The notes under the pieces are model-generated. The model was given only the letters and a program-made list of their open reading frames with translations, was not told the origin of the DNA and ran no database searches. A program made the translations under genes and the position numbers. A stretch of DNA of 64,000 nucleotides. Source: CAZTBB01 sp964611755. Lineage in GTDB: Bacteria; Pseudomonadota; Alphaproteobacteria; Micavibrionales; Micavibrionaceae. Below, in pieces: positions 8,379 to 16,181 of this stretch. Numbering within the stretch: the first letter of the stretch is position 1; every line of letters begins with the position of its first letter. Location: positions 7,062-71,061 of the forward strand of contig CAZTBB010000005.1 in NCBI GenBank assembly GCA_964611755.1, read 5' to 3'.

Positions 8379-9152
8379 CTAAAAAAGGCCTTTGATTTTA
8401 TCAATCGCTTCCTGACCTTTTTCCTTAATAGAGTCAACACTGATATTCCCAACCAAGCCTTCTGTTGCCGCAGTATTTTGTGCGGAGCGCATGACCGCAT
8501 CCAGAATTTGGGCAATGGCTTCGCGTGCCAGAACACCGTTCTGTTTGACACCAATATCCTTTAATACAAGGTCAGGCATGGTGACATTTGCAACATCCTC
8601 ACCAAGGCCGGAGATATTGGCATTGATCTTGGTATCCTGCATTGTGAAATCGCGGATAATGACCTTTATGTTTTCAGGATTGCCCTTGGTAGCCTTGGCT
8701 TCATCGGCGTTTTGCTGAGCGGCCTTCTCTTTATCTGCGGCGGCATTGGCTTTTGCTCTGTCTTTGATTTGTCGTTGCAATGCCTGAAGGTTAGAGCCCT
8801 TTCCACCCATTTCGAGGTTAATCTCACTATTGACCACTTGAATGGCATTAAATGTCGCCAGATCTGTCTTGATTGTATCAATCGTGATGCGGATGCCGCC
8901 TATTGTCAGGATTGTATCCTTCTCAAACCCGTCGGGATTGCCAATGCGGATATTTGTAACGCCGGCTGTGCGGTCAGGTATCGAGACCTGAACATTGCCA
9001 ATGGTCACGGGAACGCCCAATGCTTGTGTGGCTATCTTTTCGCCAAGCTGTTTGGCCAGTGATCCAAAATTCATGTAAAGATAGACACCACCACCCAATA
9101 ACAGAGCTGTGGCTAGGCTGGCGACTGTGAGGGCTGATTTACTTCCAAGCAT
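8379..9152 (-). CDS. AsmA-like membrane-anchored periplasmic protein
   Basis: AsmA-superfamily-like protein, a family associated with outer-membrane lipid homeostasis. The start chosen is the ATG at 9152 (MLGSKSALTV), which has an AAAGGA site 8 bases upstream. The in-frame extension to 9380 has no such signal and overlaps a candidate sRNA. The protein has an N-terminal membrane segment (about residues 8-28), then GVPVTIGNVQVSIPD and repeated beta-strand pairs of AsmA type. A charged Lys/Ala/Glu-rich helical insert (about 120-155) follows, then IIRDFTMQDTKIN. At 257 residues it is much shorter than AsmA itself. Family assignment is moderate. Confidence 0.7.
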   Translation of the reverse strand: MLGSKSALTVASLATALLLGGGVYLYMNFGSLAKQLGEKIATQALGVPVTIGNVQVSIPDRTAGVTNIRIGNPDGFEKDTILTIGGIRITIDTIKTDLATFNAIQVVNSEINLEMGGKGSNLQALQRQIKDRAKANAAADKEKAAQQNADEAKATKGNPENIKVIIRDFTMQDTKINANISGLGEDVANVTMPDLVLKDIGVKQNGVLAREAIAQILDAVMRSAQNTAATEGLVGNISVDSIKEKGQEAIDKIKGLF

Positions 9153-9230
9153 TGATATGTCCTTTTTGTTTAAGTCAATCGTGATTGAATATTGACACGC
9201 GATGATGAAATTGCAAGCGAAAAGCAGGAA

Positions 9231-9340
9231 ATAAAAAGCCCCGCAGCTAGGAGCATCTTTGAGGGGGAGAGAGATTGGCTCGTCGCTGCAGGGCGTATAA
9301 AAGATACAAAGGCTGTTCAGGGATTGGGGGAGAGAAGCGG
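9231..9340 (-). ncRNA. Candidate small RNA with two C-rich TCTCTCCCCC loops and its own terminator
   Basis: On the minus strand a sigma70-like promoter (TTGAGA, 17 bp, TGATAC) precedes about 110 bases. The segment ends in a 10-bp hairpin (GCCCTGCAGC with GCTGCGGGGC, one mismatch, 9238-9294) followed by TTTTTATTT. The 10-mer TCTCTCCCCC occurs twice (9263-9272 and 9326-9335 in complement), once inside the terminal hairpin loop. C-rich loops of this kind resemble anti-Shine-Dalgarno sRNAs known in Alphaproteobacteria. No conserved ORF is visible. It lies between hsp20 (ends 9498) and the AsmA-like gene. Confidence 0.5.
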
Positions 9341-9345
9341 CCTTC

Positions 9346-9374
9346 GTATCATTCCTTAAACACATGCGTCTCAA
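9346..9374 (-). promoter_or_regulatory. Sigma70-like promoter of the candidate sRNA
   Basis: On the minus strand the -35 element is TTGAGA (9369-9374) and the -10 element is TGATAC (9346-9351), with a 17-bp spacer. Predicted start of transcription is near 9340. Confidence 0.5.
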
Positions 9375-9497
9375 GTACATGCGTTAATTCTTATATTTGT
9401 AAAGTTCGCGCTTTCTAGCAGAAATGTTACGTCTAATGCAACATTTTTTTTGATTGGAGAGAGATCTGCTAAAAATCACAAATATTACAAAGTCTTA
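9375..9497. other. Non-coding spacer between hsp20 and the candidate sRNA
   Basis: AT-rich. It contains a weak 7-bp hairpin (AAATGTT with AACATTT) followed by T residues on the plus strand, where no gene needs it. No ORF or RNA gene is recognised. Confidence 0.5.
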
Positions 9498-9956
9498 CTA
9501 CTTCTTTTTTGTTAGAGATTTTCCCGCTTTGATCGGAATCATGCGCGGCTTTTTTTCGTCCGGCACGATACGCTCTAACTCAATCGTCAATAAGCCATCC
9601 TTGAGAGCAGCATCCTTGACCTGAATATGGTCAGCCAAGCGGTATGTGCGCTCAAAATTTCTGGCCGCAATGCCGCGATGAAGGTAGTTCTTTTCGCCTT
9701 CCTCCTCGGATTGCTGTATGTGACCGGAGACAATAAGCTTGTCATCCTGCATTGTGATATTGAGATCTTTTTCCGAAAAACCGGCCACGGCAAGCGTAAT
9801 GCGATATTCATGCTCGCTTTGCTTTTCAATGTTAAATGGCGGGTAATTATCGGAGCGTTCATCCGGCTCATTCATCATGCTTTCCAGCAGATCATTGAAA
9901 CGGTCATAGCCGACAGTGCGACGCATTAAGGGTGTAAATGTTGCTAAAGAGTTCAT
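9498..9956 (-). CDS. Small heat-shock protein Hsp20 (IbpA-like)
   Basis: ATP-independent holdase chaperone that binds unfolding proteins and forms large oligomers in the cytosol. The 152-residue protein begins TFTPLMRRTVGYDRFNDLL, typical of alphaproteobacterial IbpA-like proteins. It carries the alpha-crystallin domain (about residues 40-130), including YRITLAVAGFSEKDL and the C-terminal IPI motif (MIPIKAG) that docks subunits. A strong AAGGAGG site lies 8 bases before the ATG, and that site can pair with a CCTTGCTT element just upstream, forming a ROSE-like RNA thermometer. Heat-induced translation is therefore likely. Confidence 0.95.
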   Translation of the reverse strand: MNSLATFTPLMRRTVGYDRFNDLLESMMNEPDERSDNYPPFNIEKQSEHEYRITLAVAGFSEKDLNITMQDDKLIVSGHIQQSEEEGEKNYLHRGIAARNFERTYRLADHIQVKDAALKDGLLTIELERIVPDEKKPRMIPIKAGKSLTKKK

Positions 9957-9963
9957 TGTGTTT

Positions 9964-9984
9964 CCTCCTTCTTCTTAAGCAAGG
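9964..9984 (-). promoter_or_regulatory. ROSE-like RNA thermometer hairpin over the hsp20 ribosome-binding site
   Basis: On the minus strand CCTTGCTT (complement of 9977-9984) pairs with the Shine-Dalgarno AAGGAGG (complement of 9964-9970) across a 6-base loop. The pairing gives seven base pairs with a single bulged G. The core TTGCT is the conserved U-[U/C]-G-C-U element of ROSE thermometers, whose bulged G faces the ribosome-binding site. ROSE elements are known upstream of small heat-shock genes in Alphaproteobacteria. Only this last hairpin was identified; the leader upstream looks short. Confidence 0.7.
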
Positions 9985-10274
9985 TTACAATTCACATCGT
10001 CAATATTTGCGTATGGATCTGGAGTGGAGGAGGGGTCAAACAAAAGGCCAAATTCTGATTCGGCTATTTTGCTTTATTGTCTCATCTACGCCAATCTTAG
10101 GCCGCAAATATATCGGACATCTATGTCTGTGACCCCAAATGGGCATCACATAATTATTATATGATATAAATTTTTAAAAAGTCAAACCGATTTCATAGGA
10201 ATTTTATTTATCATAATTCTTGATTCTTTATTTTTTTATTGCTAGGAATGATATTCTTCACGTAAGGATATTTT
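9985..10274. other. Divergent spacer between hsp20 and the 625-residue protein gene
   Basis: About 290 non-coding bases. The hsp20 side holds a possible heat-shock promoter on the minus strand (TTGACC near 10035-10040 and CCATAC near 10013), a weak match. The half near 10275 is very AT-rich and carries TAAGGA 9 bases before the ATG of the downstream gene. No ORF, tRNA or further repeat is seen. Confidence 0.4.
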
Positions 10275-12152
10275 ATGAGTGACTTGAGTTTTCCAGAGGC
10301 TGCGGCTCTTATTCCGCAGGCGAGTTCCCTTCGATTGCGCGGTGATGGTGACGACCTTAGCGAGCATCACACCCCCAGCGAAGAAAGAAACCAAGCCTAT
10401 CCATTTGCAATGCATCACTTGATGCGCCACCGTAACTTCAGCAATTATATTTATTTGGGTGATGTATGGGTGCCCCGTGATATGAAACGCGGTGATATTG
10501 TGCGTTGTAACCTGCCAACAGATTATGACCGCGATGGCGATGTCACCCTTTATCCCAGAAATTGCGTCTTTTTAGGCTGGGAAGTTGATCCGGAAACAAT
10601 GGAGCCCGTGGCGGCGCGCATGGCTCGCCTGACCTATAATACAATCAATCATGATGAAGAATATGAGCCCCGTTATGAACCAATGATGTTGGACCATAAA
10701 CGCCGCATGGTTGGTGGAATAAACAAACCGGCTTTGCTGAGAACAGGAAGCCCTGTTGACCTTGTCCCGCTCAGCTCGATTTACTGGGGGCATTTTATTG
10801 ACCGTACCGGTTTCTACAAGAAAGAGTATTTAAAAGGCCAGCCACCCAAGTATCCAGCCAGCCTTGAGCAGGAACTGGCAAAAGGATACGAGCTGTCGCG
10901 TAAAGGAATGAATCCTCGCAATTATGCCAGAATGGATTACGCCAAAACCATTTTAATGCCGAGCATTGATCCTGATTTTTGCGGGTCTGATTATGCGATG
11001 GCATTGGATGAGAAATTCAGCGAAGATTTTTATGCTTTGGATGAGTATACCCGTCAGGAAATTACCGAAGAGCTCGGCTTTTTAATGATGGATCACATGG
11101 ACCGCCGTAAAGAGCAGATTGGATTCTTCAAGGGTGAAAAGAAAGCGCGCAATAAATTCAGGCGCGCAAATGAGCGCCAAATGCGCCAAATCATCTCTGA
11201 TATGAAACGCAAAAGCAATTCCCTGCGCGATGAGGATATCAAGCGCATCATGGAGATTGCCAAACAGGATATGGATGCCATTGATGCCGATGCGGCCTCG
11301 CGCATGGCCGATAACCTCCGCCCCGAGCATGCAGTCGAAGACCCAAGCAGAGATAAGCGCTTGGAAGATATTCCGACTTTGGATGAAATTATCCAAAGGG
11401 CACATGAAAAGTTTAATGAAGAAAATGATCTGGGGGCGCAGTTCAAAAAAGCTGTTGATGGGCAGGTGATTAAAGAATCCTCGATAGAGGATTTGGTCAA
11501 TCTAGGGATTGGCGGTTTGATGCGCGAGCCTGATATCGCCTTACCGGAACATCTTTGGAAGGGGCGTTACATGATGCTCCGTATTCCAAGCTTGCTGGAT
11601 AGTGAAGAGATGGATGATATGACCAACCGCCCGGCGGCGTTGTGGCGGGCTTGGGTGCGCCCCGATGAAAACGGTGAGCTGAAAATTTCGCATATGATGT
11701 TTATGCCGTGTACACGCACGCAGGCGAAGGGTTTTGGTTATAAAATGAAAACCAAGCCGTTGGATACAACGGTGAAAACGCCGACCTATGTGATCGCAGA
11801 AAGACCGGTCATCGTTGAAGTCAATGCCATGAATTTCCAACCAAACCAGCCGCACTTAGGGACGTTCTATGAGTTGATGCCTAATCAAGTGGCCGATTTG
11901 GAAAAGAAGGTGCAATTGGCTCAGGAATTTGGAGCCTATGATTATTGGGGTGAATTAACGCCCGATAACCTTCCGGAAGATTGTTTGGAAATTCAATTGC
12001 CCGAACCGCCAAATGAGAAGATGAGACAGAAGCTTGTCAATTGGGGTGCTGCTCGTTTTGTTGGAGGGAATAAGCCTGCTGAAAAACGTAAGATGGGTTA
12101 TAAACCTCCAAAGATTAGAAAGGCTCAATTGAGACATTTTGAAAAACCATAA
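10275..12152 (+). CDS. Large cytosolic protein of unknown function
   Basis: The 625-residue charged protein has no signal peptide or membrane segment. I do not recognise the family. An N-terminal part (about residues 45-125) holds GDVWVPRDMKRGDIVRCN and RNCVFLGWEVD, resembling the small beta-barrel of PemK-like or SH3-like folds, but this is weak. The middle (about 280-400) is a highly charged helical region rich in Lys, Arg, Asp and Glu. The C-terminal third contains WKGRYMMLRIPSLLD and a second beta-rich segment with GTFYELMPNQVADLE. The last 40 residues are basic, with lysines and prolines, possibly nucleic-acid binding. TAAGGA precedes the ATG. typA starts 104 bases downstream. Confidence 0.75.
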   Translation: MSDLSFPEAAALIPQASSLRLRGDGDDLSEHHTPSEERNQAYPFAMHHLMRHRNFSNYIYLGDVWVPRDMKRGDIVRCNLPTDYDRDGDVTLYPRNCVFLGWEVDPETMEPVAARMARLTYNTINHDEEYEPRYEPMMLDHKRRMVGGINKPALLRTGSPVDLVPLSSIYWGHFIDRTGFYKKEYLKGQPPKYPASLEQELAKGYELSRKGMNPRNYARMDYAKTILMPSIDPDFCGSDYAMALDEKFSEDFYALDEYTRQEITEELGFLMMDHMDRRKEQIGFFKGEKKARNKFRRANERQMRQIISDMKRKSNSLRDEDIKRIMEIAKQDMDAIDADAASRMADNLRPEHAVEDPSRDKRLEDIPTLDEIIQRAHEKFNEENDLGAQFKKAVDGQVIKESSIEDLVNLGIGGLMREPDIALPEHLWKGRYMMLRIPSLLDSEEMDDMTNRPAALWRAWVRPDENGELKISHMMFMPCTRTQAKGFGYKMKTKPLDTTVKTPTYVIAERPVIVEVNAMNFQPNQPHLGTFYELMPNQVADLEKKVQLAQEFGAYDYWGELTPDNLPEDCLEIQLPEPPNEKMRQKLVNWGAARFVGGNKPAEKRKMGYKPPKIRKAQLRHFEKP

Positions 12153-12255
12153 ACGCCTCAACCATGAGATTTTAAAATATTTCTTCCCTTTTCTGTGATA
12201 AAACGATAGGAAACTCACCAAGGGTTTCAACTAAGATCACGGAAGAGCACAGACC

Positions 12256-14073
12256 ATGACAAATAATATCCGCAATATCGCGATTATCGCGCACGTTGAC
12301 CACGGCAAAACCACATTAATTGATTCATTGATGAAGCAAAGCGGCATGTTCCGTGATAACCAACATGTGGATGAGCGTTTGATGGATTCCGGCGATCTGG
12401 AAAAAGAACGCGGCATTACAATTTTGGCCAAGCCAACATCGATTATGTGGGGTGATACTCGCATCAATATTATTGATACGCCGGGACATGCCGATTTTGG
12501 CGGTGAGGTTGAGCGCGTCTTGCATATGGCCGATGGGGTGATTTTGCTGACCGATGCGGCGGAAGGGCCGATGCCGCAAACGAAGTTTGTTCTGGGCAAG
12601 GCGTTGGCGCAGGGCCTCCGTCCGATTGTGATTATTAACAAAATTGATCGCGCCGATGGTCGCCCCGAAGAGGTGGTGGATGAGGTCTTTGATTTATTTG
12701 TCTCGCTGGATGCCAATGATGAGCAACTCGACTTTCCTATTTTGTATGCCTCGGGGCGTGATGGATGGTGTGTGAAGGATTTGGATAATGATCCGCGTGA
12801 GAATTTGCACCCTTTGCTTGATCTTGTGCTGGATCATGTGCCGGTTCCCAATGTACAAGAGGGCAAGCCATTTGCAATGCTGGCGACTTTGCTGGACTCA
12901 GATCCATTCTTGGGACGCTGCCTGACAGGGCGTGTGCTGCACGGATCGGCCAAAGTGAATGACACAGTGAAAGCCATTAATCTGGAGGGTAAGCAGGTTG
13001 AGGCAGGGCGTCTTACAAAACTTTTGATGTTTGATGGCACAGAGCGCGTACCGGTCAATGAGGTGCATGCGGGTGACATTATCTGTATTGCGGGACTGAC
13101 GAAAACATCTGTGGCGGATACGATTTGTGATCCGAGCGTAGAAGAGCCATTACAATCCACCCCGATTGATCCGCCGACCATGTCGGTGACAATCAGCGTA
13201 AATGACTCACCCTTTGCCGGTAAGGAAGGCAAGAAGGTCACGTCTACTGTGATCCGTGAGCGTTTGTTAGCCGAAGCCGAAACCAATGTCGCGATTACAT
13301 TCCAGGAAAGTGCGGATAAAGACTCATTCGAAATTGGTGGCCGCGGTGAACTCCAGCTCGGCGTTTTGATCGAGACAATGCGCCGCGAGGGTTTCGAGTT
13401 GACGGTTTCGCGCCCACAAGTGGTATTGCGCGAAGAGGGCGGTCAGACCATGGAGCCGATCGAAGAGGTCATTATCGATGTGGATGAGGAATATTCGAGC
13501 ACGGTTGTGGATTCCATGAATAAACGCAAAGCTGAAATGACCGATATGCGCTCGAGCGGGGCCGGTAAAACGCGTATTACATTTTTGGCACCATCACGCG
13601 GTTTGATCGGATACCAAAGCCGTTTCTTGACCCAAACACGCGGGACAGGCGTTATGAACCGCCTGTTCCATTCTTACGCACCTTACAAAGGCGATGTCCC
13701 GCAACGCCGTAATGGAGCATTGATTTCCAATGATACAGGTGCAGCTGTGGCCTATGCGATCTTTAACCTCCAAGAGCGCGGTGTGATGTTTATTGAGCAC
13801 CAAACCCCTGTCTATGAAGGGATGATTGTCGGGGAAAATAGCCGAGACAATGATTTGGAAGTGAATGTTCTGAAGGGTAAGAAGCTCACCAATGTGCGTG
13901 CATCCGGCTCAGATGATGCGGTAAACCTTACGCCGCCACGTAAAATGAGCCTTGAAGACATGATGGCCTATATCAATGATGATGAGCTTTTGGAAGTGAC
14001 GCCAACGTCGCTGCGCTTGCGCAAGAAATATCTCTGCCCGCATGAGCGCAAGAAAATGAGCCGTGCATCATAG
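12256..14073 (+). CDS. typA: Ribosome-associated translational GTPase TypA/BipA
   Basis: Elongation-factor-like GTPase that acts on ribosomes and is needed for growth under stress and low temperature. The N-terminal GTPase domain shows AHVDHGKTTL (P-loop), ERGITI, DTPGHADFGGEVER (G3) and NKIDR (G4). EF-G-like domains and the BipA-specific C-terminal domain follow (SRDNDLEVNVLKGKKLTN). The 605-residue length is exactly typical. The start (MTNNIRNIAIIAHVDHG) matches the family closely. A terminator shared with the convergent actP gene follows the stop. Confidence 0.98.
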   Translation: MTNNIRNIAIIAHVDHGKTTLIDSLMKQSGMFRDNQHVDERLMDSGDLEKERGITILAKPTSIMWGDTRINIIDTPGHADFGGEVERVLHMADGVILLTDAAEGPMPQTKFVLGKALAQGLRPIVIINKIDRADGRPEEVVDEVFDLFVSLDANDEQLDFPILYASGRDGWCVKDLDNDPRENLHPLLDLVLDHVPVPNVQEGKPFAMLATLLDSDPFLGRCLTGRVLHGSAKVNDTVKAINLEGKQVEAGRLTKLLMFDGTERVPVNEVHAGDIICIAGLTKTSVADTICDPSVEEPLQSTPIDPPTMSVTISVNDSPFAGKEGKKVTSTVIRERLLAEAETNVAITFQESADKDSFEIGGRGELQLGVLIETMRREGFELTVSRPQVVLREEGGQTMEPIEEVIIDVDEEYSSTVVDSMNKRKAEMTDMRSSGAGKTRITFLAPSRGLIGYQSRFLTQTRGTGVMNRLFHSYAPYKGDVPQRRNGALISNDTGAAVAYAIFNLQERGVMFIEHQTPVYEGMIVGENSRDNDLEVNVLKGKKLTNVRASGSDDAVNLTPPRKMSLEDMMAYINDDELLEVTPTSLRLRKKYLCPHERKKMSRAS

Positions 14074-14091
14074 ATAAATCGATGGCATTAA

Positions 14092-14122
14092 AAAAGCCGG
14101 CTTGCGAAGGCCGGCTTTTCTT
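14092..14122. terminator. Bidirectional terminator between typA and actP
   Basis: A 10-bp stem (AAAAGCCGGC with GCCGGCTTTT) with a short loop, flanked by T on the plus strand and by A (T on the minus strand) on the other side. It lies between the converging stops at 14073 and 14145. Confidence 0.9.
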
Positions 14123-14144
14123 TATCAGATATGTTTCATTCACA

Positions 14145-15719
14145 TTAATGTGAGGCAGCCTTCTCCGCACCGACGCCCGTTTGAGAGCGTACACGCTGAA
14201 GTTCAAAGGCTTTATGCTCTTTCTTTGCCTCGGCTGAATTATCTGTGATCGAGAAGAACCAGATACCGATAAAGGCTGTCAGAATAGAGAACAGAGCCGG
14301 ATATTTATACGGGAAGATCGCCTGATCATTGCCAAGAATATCTACCCAGACGATTGGCCCTAAAATCACAAGCACAATTGCCGTGAGCAGACCCATCGAA
14401 CCACCAATTACCGCACCGCGTGTGGTAAGCTTCTTCCAATACATGGATAGCAGCAAGATCGGGAAGTTCGCACTGGCGGCAATTGCAAAGGCAAGACCAA
14501 CCATGAAGGCCACATTTTGCTTCTCGAACAAAATCCCAAGCACGATTGCAGTCAGGCCAAGCCCAATGGTCGCCATACGAGAGATTTTAAGCTCTTGCTT
14601 TTCATCGGGCTTACCCTTCATCACAACATTGGCATAGAGATCATGCGAGATAGCAGAGGCTCCCGCCAATGTCAGGCCAGCCACCACAGCCAAAATTGTG
14701 GCAAAAGCAACAGCCGAGATGAAGCCAAGCAATATATCACCACCCAGCACAGCCGAGAGCTGCACCGCGGCCATGTTGTTTCCGCCAATCAGCTTGCCAC
14801 TTTCATCCAGAAAATCCGGGTTTTGCAGCAAGAAGGCAATCGCACCAAAGCCGATAATAAAGGTCAGGATATAGAAATATCCGATAAAGCCTGTGGCATA
14901 AAACACAGAGCGGTGGGCTTGTTTTGCATCCGGTACGGTAAAGAAGCGCATCAGAATATGCGGCAGACCGGCCGTACCAAACATCAATGCAAGGCCAAGA
15001 GAGATCGCAGAGATCGGATCGGAGACCAACCCACCCGGCGCCATAATGGCCTCACCCTTATCATGTTTTTCAATCGCGGCATCAAAGAGACCTTCGATGC
15101 TAAAATCAAAATGATAGAGGACAAGGATCGCAAGAACCGTTGCACCGAATAGAAGCAAACAGGCCTTAATAATTTGTACCCATGTGGTGGCAATCATACC
15201 GCCAAAAGTCACATAAATCATCATCAGTACGCCGACAATAATAACGGCATAGCTATAATCCAATCCAAAAAGCACCTGAATTAATTTGCCTGAGCCGACC
15301 ATTTGCGCGATCAAATACAGCGCAACCGTTGCCAGCGAGCCAAGGGCCGCCAGAATACGTGTTGGCGTTTGCTGCAGGCGGTAGGATGCCACATCGGCAA
15401 AGGTATATTTCCCGAGGTTACGCAGAGGTTCGGCAATCAAAAGCAAAATGATCGGCCAGCCAACCAGGAAACCGATGGAGTAGATTAACCCATCATAGCC
15501 GGCGGCAAAAACAAGACCGGAAATCCCCAAAAATGAGGCGGCCGACATGTAATCACCGGCAATGGCCAGGCCATTTTGAAAGCCTGTGATGTTGCCTCCG
15601 GCAGAATAAAAATTCTTTGTGCCCGTCATTTTCTTGGCAGCAAAATACGTAATGCCAAGTGTAAACAGGACAAATAAAGAGAACATAGATACGGCAAGAA
15701 TATTGATATCTCCACTCAT
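14145..15719 (-). CDS. actP: Cation/acetate symporter ActP
   Basis: Sodium:solute symporter family permease for acetate and related short carboxylates, in the inner membrane. The 524-residue protein has about 13 hydrophobic segments. Family signatures include GGNITGFQNGLAIAGDYMSA near the N-terminus and the central FGGMIATTWVQIIKA. Later come SAVAFATILAVVAGLTLAGA and ASANFPILLLSMYWK. Its start overlaps the stop of the upstream small protein by 4 bases (ATGA), so translation is coupled. The DUF485 gene next to it is the hallmark actP partner (YjcH). acs is not in the window. Confidence 0.95.
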   Translation of the reverse strand: MSGDINILAVSMFSLFVLFTLGITYFAAKKMTGTKNFYSAGGNITGFQNGLAIAGDYMSAASFLGISGLVFAAGYDGLIYSIGFLVGWPIILLLIAEPLRNLGKYTFADVASYRLQQTPTRILAALGSLATVALYLIAQMVGSGKLIQVLFGLDYSYAVIIVGVLMMIYVTFGGMIATTWVQIIKACLLLFGATVLAILVLYHFDFSIEGLFDAAIEKHDKGEAIMAPGGLVSDPISAISLGLALMFGTAGLPHILMRFFTVPDAKQAHRSVFYATGFIGYFYILTFIIGFGAIAFLLQNPDFLDESGKLIGGNNMAAVQLSAVLGGDILLGFISAVAFATILAVVAGLTLAGASAISHDLYANVVMKGKPDEKQELKISRMATIGLGLTAIVLGILFEKQNVAFMVGLAFAIAASANFPILLLSMYWKKLTTRGAVIGGSMGLLTAIVLVILGPIVWVDILGNDQAIFPYKYPALFSILTAFIGIWFFSITDNSAEAKKEHKAFELQRVRSQTGVGAEKAASH

Positions 15720-16030
15720 GATAGGTCCTCCACTTTTTTATGCAGCTCTTCGGTCAGAGGCTCCAAAATTGTATTGGCCTTATGGGTATAATACCCGGTC
15801 AGCGCAAAGCTGAAGAAAATCATGCCCAGACCGAAGACAATGCCATAGGTTGTATGGCCATCTCCCACTTTTTGAGCGAAAAATTCCGGTGCAAAGGCAA
15901 TGACCAAAATGTATGAAAAATAGGCCAGCATCATTAATATAGTGAGCGGCCAAATTGTTTTAGAGCGTTTGGAGACAAGATTTTTATACTCATCAGTCTC
16001 GCAAATTGCTTTGAGAGTTTTTTTTGCCAT
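15716..16030 (-). CDS. yjcH: DUF485 membrane protein YjcH, ActP partner
   Basis: Small inner-membrane protein of the DUF485 family (104 residues) always found with actP-type symporters; its exact role is not established. Two hydrophobic segments (about residues 27-48 and 62-82) are separated by a short loop with FAPEFFAQKVGDG. The conserved GLGMIFFSFALTGYYTHKAN leads into the second helix's end. The gene overlaps actP by 4 bases and begins with ATG after GGGGGAAAC, a reasonable ribosome-binding site. Expression as a two-gene unit with actP is nearly certain. Confidence 0.93.
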   Translation of the reverse strand: MAKKTLKAICETDEYKNLVSKRSKTIWPLTILMMLAYFSYILVIAFAPEFFAQKVGDGHTTYGIVFGLGMIFFSFALTGYYTHKANTILEPLTEELHKKVEDLS

Positions 16031-16181
16031 GGCTTAGTTTCCCCCTTAGACATGGTTATGTTGAGCGTTTAATAGCAGGTATAATTACTTGCGATTCTTC
16101 ATTATACCATTTTTCAAATTTACGCGGCAGGGCGGCTTATGCTGCAACACAAAATTAATTTTATTATGGTTTTTTAAACGC

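Noticed and set aside
9153..9380. Longer N-terminus of the AsmA-like gene
   Set aside because: There is no ribosome-binding site, the start at 9152 has AAAGGA, and the region reads better as promoter plus sRNA.
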